Positions 6,825-15,186 of a stretch of DNA of 59,977 bases are shown piece by piece. How positions within the stretch are numbered: the first letter of the stretch is position 1; the number at the start of each line of letters is the position of its first letter. The DNA comes from Dactylosporangium sucinum (GTDB lineage Bacteria > Actinomycetota > Actinomycetes > Mycobacteriales > Micromonosporaceae): assembly GCF_014647515.1 (NCBI RefSeq), contig NZ_BMPI01000071.1, forward strand, positions 1 through 59,977, in the 5' to 3' direction. The notes under the pieces were generated by a model, which worked only from the letters and a program-made list of their open reading frames with translations, searched no databases and was not told where the DNA came from. The position numbers and the translations under genes were made by a program.

Positions 6825-8351
6825 ATGAAAGCCAAGCCCGGGCTCAGCCGACGCACGTTCGTCCTCGGTGGGCTCGCCACCACCGGCGTCGTCCTCGCGG
6901 CCGCCAAGAGTGCGCAGGCCGCCGTCCCCTATCCGTTCCAGCTCGGCGTCGCCTCCGGCGACCCGGACGCCAGCAGCGTCGTCCTCTGGACCCGCCTCGC
7001 CCCGTCGCCCCTCAACGCCGACGGGCAGGGCGGGATGGCCAACGCCGACGTGGCCGTCGACTGGCAGGTCTCGACCACCGACACGTTCACGTCGCTCGTC
7101 GTGTCCGGCACGGTGACCGCCCGCTACGCGGAGGCCCATTCGGTGCACGTCGTGGCGGGCGGGCTGAACCCCGACGCCGAGTACTACTACCGGTTCCGGG
7201 CCCAGGGGCACATCTCGCCCGTCGGCCGGACCCGCACCGCGCCGGCCGTCACCACCGTCGGCCGCGACCTCACGATGCTGTTCGCCTCGTGCGCGCACTT
7301 CGAGTCGGGCTACTACACCGCCTACCGGCGGATGGCCGACGACCGACCCGACCTGATCCTGCACCTCGGCGACTACATCTACGAGGGTGGGGCCGGCTCC
7401 TCCGGAGTGCGGCAGCACCTCGGCGCCGAGATCGTCTCGCTCGCGGACTACCGGCGACGCTACGCGCAGTACAAGAGCGATCCCGATCTCCAGGCGGCCC
7501 ACGCCATCGCCCCCTGGCTGGTCGTGCCCGACGACCACGAGGTCGAGAACAACTACGCCAACATGGTGCGGGCCGACAGCAGCCCGGCGCTGACCACCGC
7601 GCAGTGGACCGCCCGGCGCACCGCGGCCTACCAGGCGTACTACGAGAACATGCCGCTACGACCGGCCAACAAGAACAGCGGAAACTCGATCCAGCTGTAC
7701 CGCCGGGTCCGGTGGGGCCAGCTCGCCACCTTCCACATGCTCGACACCCGCCAGTTCCGCAACGACCAGGCGTGCAACGACGGCTGGAAGGTGTGCGCCG
7801 ACGCCGACCTGGCCAGCCGCAGCCTGCCCGGCACCGCCCAGGAGAGCTGGCTGCTCGACGGCCTGGGCCAACACCTCGGCAAGTGGGACGTGATCGGCCA
7901 GCAGGTGTTCTTCGCCAAGCAGTTCGACGCGAGCGGCGCGTCGAACATGGACGCCTGGGACGGTTACCGGGCCTCGCGGTCGCGCATCCTGCAGGGCTTC
8001 ACCGACCGCGCCGTGCGCAACCCCCTGATCCTCACCGGCGACGTGCACGCCAGCTGGGCGAACAACGTCATGAACGACGCCGGGACCGCCACCGTCGCCA
8101 CCGAGCTCGTCTGCACCTCGATCACCTCGGGCGGCAACGGCTCGGCCACCACGACGATCCCCAACGGCGCCACCAACCCGCACCTCAAGTTCTACTCGAA
8201 CCGGCGCGGCTACGTCCGGACCCGGATCACCCAGGCACAGGTCACCGCCGACTTCCGCGGCCTGGCCTCGGTGACCGAGCACGGCGCCGCCGCCAGCACG
8301 CTCAAGTCGTTCGCGATCCTCGACGGCCGTCCCGGCCTTCAGGCCCTGTAA
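6825..8351 (+). CDS. phoD: Alkaline phosphatase D (PhoD family), Tat-exported
   Basis: Secreted Ca/Fe-dependent phosphomonoesterase or phosphodiesterase of 508 residues. A Tat signal is clear: SRRTFVLGGLATTGVVLAAA, ending near residue 30 (AQAA). The N-terminal Ig-like PhoD domain follows (FQLGVASGDPDASSVVLWTRL). The catalytic domain has FASCAHFESGYYTAYRRMAD, then the metal motifs LHLGDYIYEGG and VPDDHEVENNYAN, and later LILTGDVHASW. These are all hallmarks of PhoD metallophosphatases. The ATG at 6825 is the only start that places the twin-arginine motif at the N-terminus. It is probably co-transcribed with the secreted repeat protein that follows after 9 nt. It would release phosphate outside the cell; no Pho box was identified. 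Confidence 0.92.
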   Translation: MKAKPGLSRRTFVLGGLATTGVVLAAAKSAQAAVPYPFQLGVASGDPDASSVVLWTRLAPSPLNADGQGGMANADVAVDWQVSTTDTFTSLVVSGTVTARYAEAHSVHVVAGGLNPDAEYYYRFRAQGHISPVGRTRTAPAVTTVGRDLTMLFASCAHFESGYYTAYRRMADDRPDLILHLGDYIYEGGAGSSGVRQHLGAEIVSLADYRRRYAQYKSDPDLQAAHAIAPWLVVPDDHEVENNYANMVRADSSPALTTAQWTARRTAAYQAYYENMPLRPANKNSGNSIQLYRRVRWGQLATFHMLDTRQFRNDQACNDGWKVCADADLASRSLPGTAQESWLLDGLGQHLGKWDVIGQQVFFAKQFDASGASNMDAWDGYRASRSRILQGFTDRAVRNPLILTGDVHASWANNVMNDAGTATVATELVCTSITSGGNGSATTTIPNGATNPHLKFYSNRRGYVRTRITQAQVTADFRGLASVTEHGAAASTLKSFAILDGRPGLQAL

Positions 8352-8360
8352 GGGAGCACG

Positions 8361-9575
8361 ATGGCCGCCATCACCACCGCCGCGGTCGCCGCGGCTCTCG
8401 CCGCCGCGTCGATGACGTGGACCACCGCGAACAGCGTCGCGACCGGCGACCAGGACGTGCCGAGCATCGCCACGAACCGCAACGGCCAGGTGGCCGTCGC
8501 GTGGGAGGACGACCGCGACAGCACCGACCCCGCCGACAACAACCACTCCGACGTCTGGGTGCGCCTGTTCACCAACGGCACCGCCAAATACGAGCTGAAG
8601 CTGTCGGCGGGCGGCACCAGCGGTACCAATTGGAAGCACATCAGCCCCGACGTGGGCCTCGACGACAAGGGCAACGCCGTCGTGGTCTGGGCCGAGGACG
8701 CGGACGGCAACGGGGTGTTCAACATCCAGTACCGTGTGGTCTCCCCGACCGGCTCGGTGCTCGCGTCCGGCCGCGCCAACGCCGACACCGCCGGCGACCA
8801 GATCCTGCCGAAGGTCGCCGTCGACCCGGACGGCGCGCCGTCGACGGCGGCCCCGGCGTTCACGGTCGTCTGGGAGGACGTCCAGGGCACCACGTACACG
8901 GTCAAGGCCGCCGGCTACACCGCGGCCGCCACGAAGGCCTACGAGGTCTTCGCGAGCCAGACCACCGGCCAGCACCACCGGCCGGATGTGGCGGTCTCGG
9001 CGTCCGGCGACGCGCTGGTCGTCTGGGACGAGGACGGCGACGGCAACGGGTTCTACAACGTCGGCCTGGTCGGCCTGGCCAAGGCCACCGGCGCGGTGAC
9101 GCTGTCCCGGCGGGTCGCCAACAGCGTCGCCGACGGCCAGCAGCGCCACCCGGCGATCGCGGCGAACTTCAACGGCGACTTCGCGATCGCGTACGAGTCC
9201 GACCACACCGGCACCGCCGGAGTGTGGACGCGGTCGTTCGGCGCCGGGGCGGTCGCCCGCGGGGCCGAGGTGCTCGTCGCCAACGGCGCCGCCAACCCGG
9301 TGATCGGCATCGACGGCCAGACGAACACGGTCGTCGGCTGGTCGGTCGGGGGCACCAACCCGGACGTGTGGGTGCGCGGGTTCAACGCCGACGGTACGGC
9401 CACCGGGCGCCTCGCGGCACAGACGCTGAGCCAGACGGCGACCGGCCGCCAGGAGCAGATCGGCGTCGCGGTCTCGCACTGGGGCGAGCTGAGCGTCGCC
9501 TACACCGACGACAACGACGGCAACACGTTCGACCAGGTCATCCTGGGCACCGGCGGGGTCAACTCGGACTGGTGA
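8361..9575 (+). CDS. Secreted beta-propeller-like repeat protein
   Basis: 404 residues starting with a short Ala-rich signal-like segment (MAAITTAAVAAALAAASM). The body is built from about six to seven repeats of roughly 45-60 residues with the pattern P-x-I-A-x-N-x-x-G-x-x-V-V-A-W-x-D-x-D-x-D-G-N-G. Examples are VAVAWEDDRD, VVVWAEDADGNGVFNIQY, FTVVWEDVQG, LVVWDEDGDGNGFYNVGL, FAIAYESDHTGTAGVWTRSF and LSVAYTDDNDGN. This is the look of a beta-propeller, with Asp-rich loops that could bind calcium. It begins 9 nt after phoD with an AAGGGAG ribosome site, so it is the second gene of that transcript. Role unknown: a structural or ligand-binding partner of PhoD is inference only. Confidence 0.75.
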   Translation: MAAITTAAVAAALAAASMTWTTANSVATGDQDVPSIATNRNGQVAVAWEDDRDSTDPADNNHSDVWVRLFTNGTAKYELKLSAGGTSGTNWKHISPDVGLDDKGNAVVVWAEDADGNGVFNIQYRVVSPTGSVLASGRANADTAGDQILPKVAVDPDGAPSTAAPAFTVVWEDVQGTTYTVKAAGYTAAATKAYEVFASQTTGQHHRPDVAVSASGDALVVWDEDGDGNGFYNVGLVGLAKATGAVTLSRRVANSVADGQQRHPAIAANFNGDFAIAYESDHTGTAGVWTRSFGAGAVARGAEVLVANGAANPVIGIDGQTNTVVGWSVGGTNPDVWVRGFNADGTATGRLAAQTLSQTATGRQEQIGVAVSHWGELSVAYTDDNDGNTFDQVILGTGGVNSDW

Positions 9576-9584
9576 GCGACAGGG

Positions 9585-9630
9585 CGGCGCCCACGGTCTC
9601 GCGCACGCACGCGGCCGGCCGCGGGCGCCG
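9585..9630 (+). terminator. Possible terminator after the phoD operon
   Basis: CGGCGCCC (9585-9592) pairs with GGGCGCCG (9623-9630) around a long GC-rich loop, 10 nt after the stop codon. There is no T-run, which is common in high-GC actinomycetes. Confidence 0.35.
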
Positions 9631-9680
9631 TTCGCTGGGGGTGGCCTTCGTCGCACTGCGGCCTGTTGATCCGCGCTATT

Positions 9681-9694
9681 GTTGAAGCATCAAC
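9681..9694. promoter_or_regulatory. Inverted repeat upstream of the DsbA-family gene
   Basis: GTTGA-AGCA-TCAAC is a 5-bp inverted repeat with 4-nt spacer, 15 nt before the ATG of the FrnE-like gene and overlapping its likely promoter. MarR-type regulators recognise sites of this kind, but no MarR gene is in view. Confidence 0.35.
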
Positions 9695-9709
9695 GAGTAA
9701 GGAGCGCGC

Positions 9710-10399
9710 ATGATCCAGGTCGAGGTGTGGTCGGACATCGTCTGCCCCTGGTGCTACATCGGCAAGCGCCGCCTGGAGCGGGCCCTGGCCACGCTCGACG
9801 GCGCCGATGGGGGCGTCTCGGTCGAGTGGCGTAGCTTCCTGCTCGACCCGTCGACGCCGACCGGCGACCCGCGGACGGTGGCCGAGTCCCTCGCGGCCCG
9901 CAAGGGCCTCTCGCAGGCGCAGGTGCGCGGGATGTTCGCGCACGTGACCGGCATCGCCGCCGAGGAGGGGCTGCGGTACGACTTCGATCGCGCCCGCACC
10001 GTCAACACCCTCGACGCCCATCGGCTGCTGCACTTCGGCAAGGCCGGCGGCAAGCAGGGCGAGCTCAAGGAGCGGCTCATGCGGGCGTACTTCACCGAGG
10101 GCGCCGACGTGGGCGACCACGCCGTGCTGGCCGGCCTGGCGGGTGAGGTCGGGCTCGACGAGGTGGCCGCGAAGCAGGCGCTCACCGACGGCTCCTACGC
10201 CGACGGGGTGGCCGAGGACATCGCGACCGCCCGGGCGTACGGGATCAGCGGCGTGCCGTTCTTCGTCTTCAACGGCCGGCTCGGCGTCTCCGGCGCGCAG
10301 CCCGTGGAGATCTTCCAGCAGGCGCTGCGCCAGTCGTCGCTCACCGTGCTCGGCTCGCCGGACGCGGACGCCTGCACCGAGGACTCCTGCGCGATCTGA
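9710..10399 (+). CDS. DsbA family oxidoreductase, FrnE-like
   Basis: A 229-residue cytoplasmic thioredoxin-fold protein. The active site CPWC sits at residues 12-15 (SDIVCPWCYIGKRRLE). The conserved cis-Pro segment is GISGVPFFVFNGRLGVSGAQP near residue 185. The helical insertion with NTLDAHRLLHFGKAGGKQGE and LMRAYFTEGADVGDHAVLA is typical of the FrnE/2-hydroxychromene-isomerase-like branch. The C-terminus has two extra cysteines (CTEDSCAI) that may form a second redox pair. No signal peptide, so it acts inside the cell, probably in disulfide isomerisation or oxidative-stress defence. The ATG at 9710 is preceded by AAGGAG. It stands alone, with a palindromic operator candidate just upstream. 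Confidence 0.9.
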   Translation: MIQVEVWSDIVCPWCYIGKRRLERALATLDGADGGVSVEWRSFLLDPSTPTGDPRTVAESLAARKGLSQAQVRGMFAHVTGIAAEEGLRYDFDRARTVNTLDAHRLLHFGKAGGKQGELKERLMRAYFTEGADVGDHAVLAGLAGEVGLDEVAAKQALTDGSYADGVAEDIATARAYGISGVPFFVFNGRLGVSGAQPVEIFQQALRQSSLTVLGSPDADACTEDSCAI

Positions 10400-10542
10400 C
10401 GCACGTGCATCTGCGGGTGCGGAATAGTAAGGCCACCGCGCCCGCAGTCAAGAGGCAGGAACGTTGTGCACGTGAACCCGTGAACATGAGTGACTGCTTT
10501 CCGGCAGGCACAGATCGGGTGGCCAGTTCTACGCTGCATGCT

Positions 10543-11019
10543 ATGAGCGCAGACGTGCTGCACAGCTACCGGATGCAGGTCGCCCGTGGGGTCCGCCGGC
10601 TGGCCGTCGACGACACCGAGCAGGTGGCGGATCTGCTGGAGCAGCTCGGATATCCGCAGGGCGAGACCAACATCGCGGAGCGGCTGCAGCGCTGGGTCGA
10701 GCACCCCGACGGTGCCTCGTTCGTCTGGGACGAGCGGGGCCGGCTGCTGGGCGTGATCGCGGCACACATCATCCCCTCGTTCGAGAAGGACGGCGCCTGG
10801 CTGCGGATCGTGGCCCTGGCGGTGTCGGAGTCGGCCCGTGGGCGCGGCATCGGGACGAGCCTCGTGGCCGCCGCCGAGACGTTCGGGCTGATGCGGGGGT
10901 GCTCGTCGGTCGAGGTGACCAGCATGCGAACCCGCGAGGGCGCGCACGCCTTCTACCGGGCGCTGGGCTACCAGGACCGGTCGGACGCGGCTGGTCGCTT
11001 CCTGCGCCAGCTTCCGTAG
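10543..11019 (+). CDS. GNAT family N-acetyltransferase
   Basis: A 158-residue acetyltransferase. Motif A is ALAVSESARGRGIGTSLVAA (R-G-x-G-x-G/S acetyl-CoA loop). It is followed by ETFGLMRGCSSVEVTSMRTR and the motif-B segment AHAFYRALGYQDRS. The ATG at 10543 is preferred because the homologous-looking core begins there and a -10-like TACGCT lies 6 nt upstream, which would make a leaderless transcript. A longer in-frame start at 10405 adds a cysteine- and lysine-containing extension that looks non-coding. The substrate is unknown. It is not linked to its neighbours in an obvious operon. Confidence 0.85.
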   Translation: MSADVLHSYRMQVARGVRRLAVDDTEQVADLLEQLGYPQGETNIAERLQRWVEHPDGASFVWDERGRLLGVIAAHIIPSFEKDGAWLRIVALAVSESARGRGIGTSLVAAAETFGLMRGCSSVEVTSMRTREGAHAFYRALGYQDRSDAAGRFLRQLP

Positions 11020-11094
11020 GCAGCTTCCACCGGGGTACTTGATCCCGGCTTGCCGGTGCTGCCCGAAATGCGACTTCGTGCAGTTGCAGCGAAA

Positions 11095-11622
11095 CTACCG
11101 GCCCGCCAGCCGGGTCCCCAGCGTGGTCGCCACCTTCACCAAACCGTCCTCGGCACCGGCGGGAAGGTCGCCGCCGGACAGGTTGGCCACCGACAGCACG
11201 ACGATGAGGTTGCTGACCCGCATCGTGATGATCTGCGGCGCCCCGATGGCGTTGGTGCGCTGGCGGATCGCCTGCTCACCAACGCCTTGCAGCCGCTCGG
11301 TGTCGCCACCGCCGACCGCGTCGATGAAGCGCTCCGCAAGCTCGGGCCCGCCGACGTTGCCCCGCTTGGTCACCACCGTGAAGCCGACGTTGATCTGGGT
11401 CTGGCCATCGGTCGCCGTACAGTTGTCGCCGTCCGCGGCGAGCTTCGGGTTGGCGAGCACCGGCGCGACGGTCGCCGCGTCGAGGGTGCTGCAGCCGGGG
11501 GCGGCGCTGAAGCGGCCCGAGTCGGCGAAGGCGCCGATGGAGTACGCGACGCCGAGGACGGTGACCGCCGCGGCCACGAGCAGCGCCGCGGTCACCAGAA
11601 CAACCCGCCAGAACCGCCGCAT
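11095..11622 (-). CDS. Membrane-anchored hypothetical protein
   Basis: A 175-residue protein with an N-terminal membrane segment or uncleaved signal (RFWRVVLVTAALLVAAAVTVLGVAYSIG trimmed: residues 4-30). It is followed by an extracytoplasmic domain with two cysteines (PGCSTLDAATVAPVLANPKL and DNCTATDGQT) that could pair. The ending is VKVATTLGTRLAGR. Several actinobacterial secreted DUF3558-like lipoproteins have a similar layout (C-x-L with an ANPKL segment), but there is no lipobox cysteine here and I cannot assign a family. It lies between a convergent GNAT gene and the repeat array. Confidence 0.7.
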   Translation of the reverse strand: MRRFWRVVLVTAALLVAAAVTVLGVAYSIGAFADSGRFSAAPGCSTLDAATVAPVLANPKLAADGDNCTATDGQTQINVGFTVVTKRGNVGGPELAERFIDAVGGGDTERLQGVGEQAIRQRTNAIGAPQIITMRVSNLIVVLSVANLSGGDLPAGAEDGLVKVATTLGTRLAGR

Positions 11623-11650
11623 CGCGACAGTCTAGGACGAGCGCAGAGCG

Positions 11651-12085
11651 GGACCCCCCACGAAACCGCAGGCAAACCCCGTGAAGCAAAAACTGCGCAG
11701 CGACGCGGGGGCGTGGGCTGGGACCACCCACACAAACCGCGGGCAAAGCTCCTCGGAGCAAAAAGTGCGCCGCGCACAGGGGTCATGGGGTGGGCCCGTC
11801 GGAGCAAAAAGCAGTCCGTACGAGCACCGATTGGCGAACCCCCAGGCCAACCGAGGGCGCAGCCCACGGAGCAAAAAAGTGCGCCGCGCAGCGGCGCATG
11901 GGGGGCGTGGGGTGGGAACCCCCCACAAACCCGCGGGCGAAGCCCGTCGGAGCAAAAAACAGCACCAACCCGAGGGCGCAGCCCGCGGAGCAAAAAAGTG
12001 CGCCGCGCAGCGGCGCATGGGGGGCGTGGGGTGGGAACCCCCCACATACCCGCGGGCGAAGCCCGTCGGAGCAAAAAACTGTGCG
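11651..12085. repeat. Dense array of compound hairpin repeats (REP-like)
   Basis: At least six copies of a module contain a hairpin of the type CGGGC-GAA-GCCCG followed by GGAGCAAAAAA. They alternate with the hairpins GCGCCGC-GCA-GCGGCGC and GTGGGGT-GGGA-ACCCCCCAC. A block of about 115 bp is repeated nearly perfectly with a 119-bp period (about 11850-11966 and 11969-12085); the flanking copies are more diverged. Open frames crossing it on either strand only spell the repeats in different frames. It fills the whole gap between the hypothetical gene at 11622 and the flavin electron-transfer operon. Confidence 0.85.
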
Positions 12086-12141
12086 CAAGTTGAAAACCGG
12101 CTTAAGCCCGTGGCCCGCGCCCTCCGGGCCTTGATATCACG

Positions 12142-13560
12142 ATGGCAGTGGAACTACATGCACAGCACGAGACAGCGACCATGACCGTCCCTCGGCAACG
12201 CCCCGCCGGCCAGCTCGCCGCCCCGGCCACGCGCCCGGTGGAGCACAACAGCGCCGGACGGTTCCTGTTGCGTGCCCTTTTCTGGGGCGGGTTCGGCCTC
12301 GCGCTGCTGCCCTGGTGGCTCAACACCGAGACCGGCTCGCTCGACACGGCCGCCGAGCTGTTCCAGTCGGCCGGCCGGGTGACCGGCCTCATCGCGGGCT
12401 ACCTGCTGCTCGTCCAGATCGTGCTGATGAGCCGGGTCGGGTTCCTGGAGCGCTGGATCGGCGCCCGCCACCTCGGGCTGTGGCACCGCGAGCTGGGCGG
12501 CTCGGTGCTGGTCATGATCCTGTCGCACGCGGCGCTGATCACCGTCGGCTACGCCTATGCCGACCGGGTCGGGTTCGTCAGCGAGCTGGGGACGATCCTG
12601 ACCGAGTACCAGGACATGGTCACCGCCTTCCTCGCGACGGGCATGCTCGTGTGCATCGGGCTGCTGAGCATCCGCGGGTTGCGCCGGGCCCTGCCGTACG
12701 AATTGTGGTACTTCCTGCACCTGACGGCCTACCTGGCGCTGCTGCTCGGCTTCGCGCACCAGTTCTCCAACGGGCAGGAGCTGTTCCGCCCGGGCCTTGG
12801 CCGCACCACCTGGATCGCCTTCTACGTGGTCGTGGCCGCCGCCGTGGCGTGGGGCCGCATCCTGGCGCCGCTCACGCTCAACCTGCGCCACCGGTTGCGG
12901 GTCGCCGACGTCGTGGCCGAGGGGCCCGACATGATCTCGATCTACATCACCGGCCACCGGTTGCACGACCTGGACGCCGAGGCCGGGCAGTTCTTCCGCT
13001 GGCGGTTCCTCGCCCGGGGGTACTGGTGGCAGGCCCACCCGTTCTCGCTCTCGGCGGCGCCCAACGGGCGCTGGCTGCGGCTGACCGTGAAGACCGTCGG
13101 CAGCCACACCCACAAGCTGCGCGAGCTGCGGCCCGGCGTGCGGATCTTCGTCGAGGGCCCGTGGGGCGACTTCACCGCCAGCCGGCGGGTGCGGCAGCGC
13201 GCGCTGCTCATCGCGGCCGGCAGTGGCATCGCGCCGATCCGGGCGCTGCTGGAGGAGCTGCCGCCGGGGGCCGTCGTCATGTACCGCGCGAGCGCCGTCC
13301 ACGACCTGCACCTGCGCCACGAGCTGGAGCACCTGGCCCAGCTGCGGCACGCGCAGCTGTGGTTCGTCGTCGGCGACCGCCGCGACCCCGGGCCGCGCCG
13401 GCTGTTCACGCCCGGCGGCATGCGCGAGCTGGTGCCCGACATCGCCGACCGTGACGTCTACCTGTGCGGCCCCGACGGGCTCGTCGAGCAGTCCCTGCAC
13501 GTGCTGCGCCGCCTGCGGGTGCCGCGCCGGCAGGTCCACCTGGACCCCTTCGAGTTCTGA
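12142..13560 (+). CDS. Ferric-reductase-like membrane flavoprotein (b-heme plus FAD/NAD(P)H domain)
   Basis: A 472-residue polytopic membrane oxidoreductase that would carry electrons from NAD(P)H through FAD and heme across the membrane. About six transmembrane helices occupy residues 40-240. His pairs fit heme b binding (GLWHRELGGSVLVMILSHAA and ELWYFLHLTAYLALLLGFAH). The FAD domain shows HPFSLSAAPNG. The NAD domain shows LIAAGSGIAPIRALLEELPP and ends VYLCGPDGLVEQSLHVLRRL. A start at 12181 (TVPRQRPAG) is an alternative to 12142; both ribosome sites are weak. The FMN-binding protein and ApbE follow within 15 and 2 nt, so the trio is one operon for extracytoplasmic flavin electron transfer. 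The terminal acceptor is unknown. Confidence 0.9.
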   Translation: MAVELHAQHETATMTVPRQRPAGQLAAPATRPVEHNSAGRFLLRALFWGGFGLALLPWWLNTETGSLDTAAELFQSAGRVTGLIAGYLLLVQIVLMSRVGFLERWIGARHLGLWHRELGGSVLVMILSHAALITVGYAYADRVGFVSELGTILTEYQDMVTAFLATGMLVCIGLLSIRGLRRALPYELWYFLHLTAYLALLLGFAHQFSNGQELFRPGLGRTTWIAFYVVVAAAVAWGRILAPLTLNLRHRLRVADVVAEGPDMISIYITGHRLHDLDAEAGQFFRWRFLARGYWWQAHPFSLSAAPNGRWLRLTVKTVGSHTHKLRELRPGVRIFVEGPWGDFTASRRVRQRALLIAAGSGIAPIRALLEELPPGAVVMYRASAVHDLHLRHELEHLAQLRHAQLWFVVGDRRDPGPRRLFTPGGMRELVPDIADRDVYLCGPDGLVEQSLHVLRRLRVPRRQVHLDPFEF

Positions 13561-13574
13561 GAGTTGGTACTGCG

Positions 13575-14159
13575 GTGCGACGCGCGATGATCGCCCTGAT
13601 GGGCACGGCGGCGGGCACGATCCTGCTCGTCGGCGCCAAGGCGGGCTTCAGCAGCCCGTCCGACCAGGCGATGCAGCCGGCCGCCGGCGAGCCGAGGCCC
13701 GGCGCCGTCCCGAGCGGCTCCGTCGCCCCTCCCCCGCAGCCGGGGACGTCCACGGCGCCGGGCGCCCCTGCCGCCGGTACGACCATGACCACCACGGCGG
13801 CGGCACCCGGCAAGACGACGGAGGCGGGCCAGCCCAAGCCGACGACCGCCGCGCCCAAGCCGCCGCGCACGACGATGAAGGACGGCACGTTCAAGGGCAA
13901 CGCGGTCTACGTCGACTACGGCAACGTGGAGCTGTCGATCGTCGTCTCCGGCGGCAAGATCACCGACGTCAAGGTCCTCGACTCGCCGAGCGACCACTCG
14001 CGGTCGGTCCAGATCAACAACTCCGCGCTGCCGAAGCTCAAGGCCGAGGCGCTGGCCGCACAGAGCGCCGACATCGACTCGGTGTCGGGTGCCACGTACA
14101 CCAGCTCCGGCTACAAGCTGTCCCTGCAGTCCGCGATCGACCGCGCCTACCAACCGTAG
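13575..14159 (+). CDS. FMN-binding domain protein, membrane-anchored, covalent FMN site
   Basis: 194 residues: an N-terminal hydrophobic anchor (RRAMIALMGTAAGTILLVG), a Pro/Thr/Ala-rich linker (residues 30-100), then a PF04205-type FMN-binding domain starting GTFKGNAVYVDYGNVELSI. Near residue 170 it carries DSVSGATYTSSGY, the S-G-A-T motif whose Thr is flavinylated by ApbE in this family. The GTG at 13575 is used; ATG 13587 is possible. The linker would hold the flavin domain off the outer membrane face, taking electrons from the preceding ferric-reductase-like protein. The dedicated ApbE gene two bases downstream strongly supports covalent flavinylation. Confidence 0.9.
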   Translation: MRRAMIALMGTAAGTILLVGAKAGFSSPSDQAMQPAAGEPRPGAVPSGSVAPPPQPGTSTAPGAPAAGTTMTTTAAAPGKTTEAGQPKPTTAAPKPPRTTMKDGTFKGNAVYVDYGNVELSIVVSGGKITDVKVLDSPSDHSRSVQINNSALPKLKAEALAAQSADIDSVSGATYTSSGYKLSLQSAIDRAYQP

Positions 14160-14161
14160 CC

Positions 14162-14932
14162 ATGGCACACAGCCTCGTCCGCGTCGAACACGTCATGGGC
14201 ATGGCGGTCAGCCTCGACCTGGCCGACGACCTGCCCGTGCCGGAGCTCGAGCGGCTCGCCGACGGCGTCTTCGACTGGCTGCGGGTGGTCGACACGATCT
14301 TCAGCACCTACAAGCCGGAGAGCGAGATCAGCCGCCTCGGCCGCGGCGAGCTGCGCCGCGCCGACTGCTCCCCGGTCGTGGGTGAGGTCCTGGACCGCTG
14401 CGCCGAGCTGTGGCGCGAGACGGACGGCTACTTCGACATCAATGCGGGCGGGCGCCTCGACCCCTCGGGGTACGTGAAGGGCTGGGCCGTCCAGCGCGCC
14501 TGCGACCGCCTGCTCGACGAGGGCTCCGCCAACCACTGCCTCAACGCGGGTGGCGACATCTTCGTCCGCGGCGCCCCGACCGGCCGCTCCCGCTGGCGCG
14601 TCGGCGTCCGCCACCCGTGGGAGGCCATGTCGGTGGCATGGGTGCTGGAGGTGACGAACATGGCGGTGGCCACCTCCGGCACCTACGAGCGCGGCCTCCA
14701 CGTCCTGAACCCCTTCACCGGGGCCCCGGCCACCGCGCTGCGGTCGGTGACGGTCGTGGGCCCGGAGCTGGGCACGGCCGACGCCTATGCCACGGCGGCC
14801 CTGGCGATGGGCACCCGCGGCCTGGACTGGCTGGCCACCCTCCCTGGCCACGAGTGCGCGGTCGTCACCGAGGAGGGCCAGGCGATGCGCTCGGCCAACC
14901 TGCCGGTGGCCGCGAGCGCCCACCTCACCTGA
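14162..14932 (+). CDS. apbE: FAD:protein FMN transferase (ApbE)
   Basis: 256-residue flavin transferase that moves FMN from FAD to a Thr/Ser of the partner flavoprotein in a Mg-dependent reaction. The motifs are regular: MGMAVSLDL at the start, STYKPESEISRL, TDGYFDINAGGRLDPSGYVKGWA, NHCLNAGGDIFVRG, VATSGTYERGLHVLNPFTG, and ADAYATAALAMGTRGL near the C-terminus (Mg/FAD site). No lipobox or signal peptide is seen, so the enzyme appears cytoplasmic, or its export is not evident. This is unusual because the target domain is predicted to be outside; flavinylation before export by Tat/YidC is one possibility. It starts 2 nt after the FMN-binding gene, so the two are probably translationally coupled. 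Confidence 0.92.
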   Translation: MAHSLVRVEHVMGMAVSLDLADDLPVPELERLADGVFDWLRVVDTIFSTYKPESEISRLGRGELRRADCSPVVGEVLDRCAELWRETDGYFDINAGGRLDPSGYVKGWAVQRACDRLLDEGSANHCLNAGGDIFVRGAPTGRSRWRVGVRHPWEAMSVAWVLEVTNMAVATSGTYERGLHVLNPFTGAPATALRSVTVVGPELGTADAYATAALAMGTRGLDWLATLPGHECAVVTEEGQAMRSANLPVAASAHLT

Positions 14933-14951
14933 CCGGCAACTCGGAGCGCTT

Positions 14952-15009
14952 CATGATCCATGGAGACGTCCGGCTGTCGTGGCGACCAGAACTCTCCATC
15001 GATCGCGAA
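14952..15009. repeat. Intergenic palindrome, family C copy 1
   Basis: An imperfect inverted repeat of about 57 bp begins CATGATCCATGGAGA and ends TCTCCATCGATCG, with a centre resembling GGCTGTC-GACCAGAA. It aligns end to end with copies at 20364, 35782 and 59583. It sits 20 nt after the apbE stop and may help terminate that operon. Confidence 0.6.
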
Positions 15010-15104
15010 GCCCGTGCGAAGAGGACGCGAGAGAAGGGGCCGGTCTGCCTCACCGCCCGGGGCGTCTCGCGGATCACGGCCAGGACCGAGGTGGCGGCTT
15101 CACG

Positions 15105-15158
15105 CTGGAGAGCCACGGCGAACGGTGGAGAGCCACGGCGAACGGTGGAGCGGGCCAC
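15105..15158. repeat. Short tandem repeat, 20-bp unit
   Basis: TGGAGAGCCACGGCGAACGG occurs twice in tandem (15105-15124, 15125-15144) with a partial third copy. It is within the gene-free interval 14933-15186, which otherwise holds only the family C palindrome. Confidence 0.8.
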
Positions 15159-15186
15159 GGCGGCGGCCGGGTTGCTGTAGACGGTG

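Noticed and set aside
11592..12134. Several overlapping frames on both strands reading repeated FFAPTGFARGFVGG or EQKSAPRSGAWG peptides.
   Set aside because: They spell the same hairpin repeats in different frames and lack ribosome sites; treated as a non-coding repeat array.
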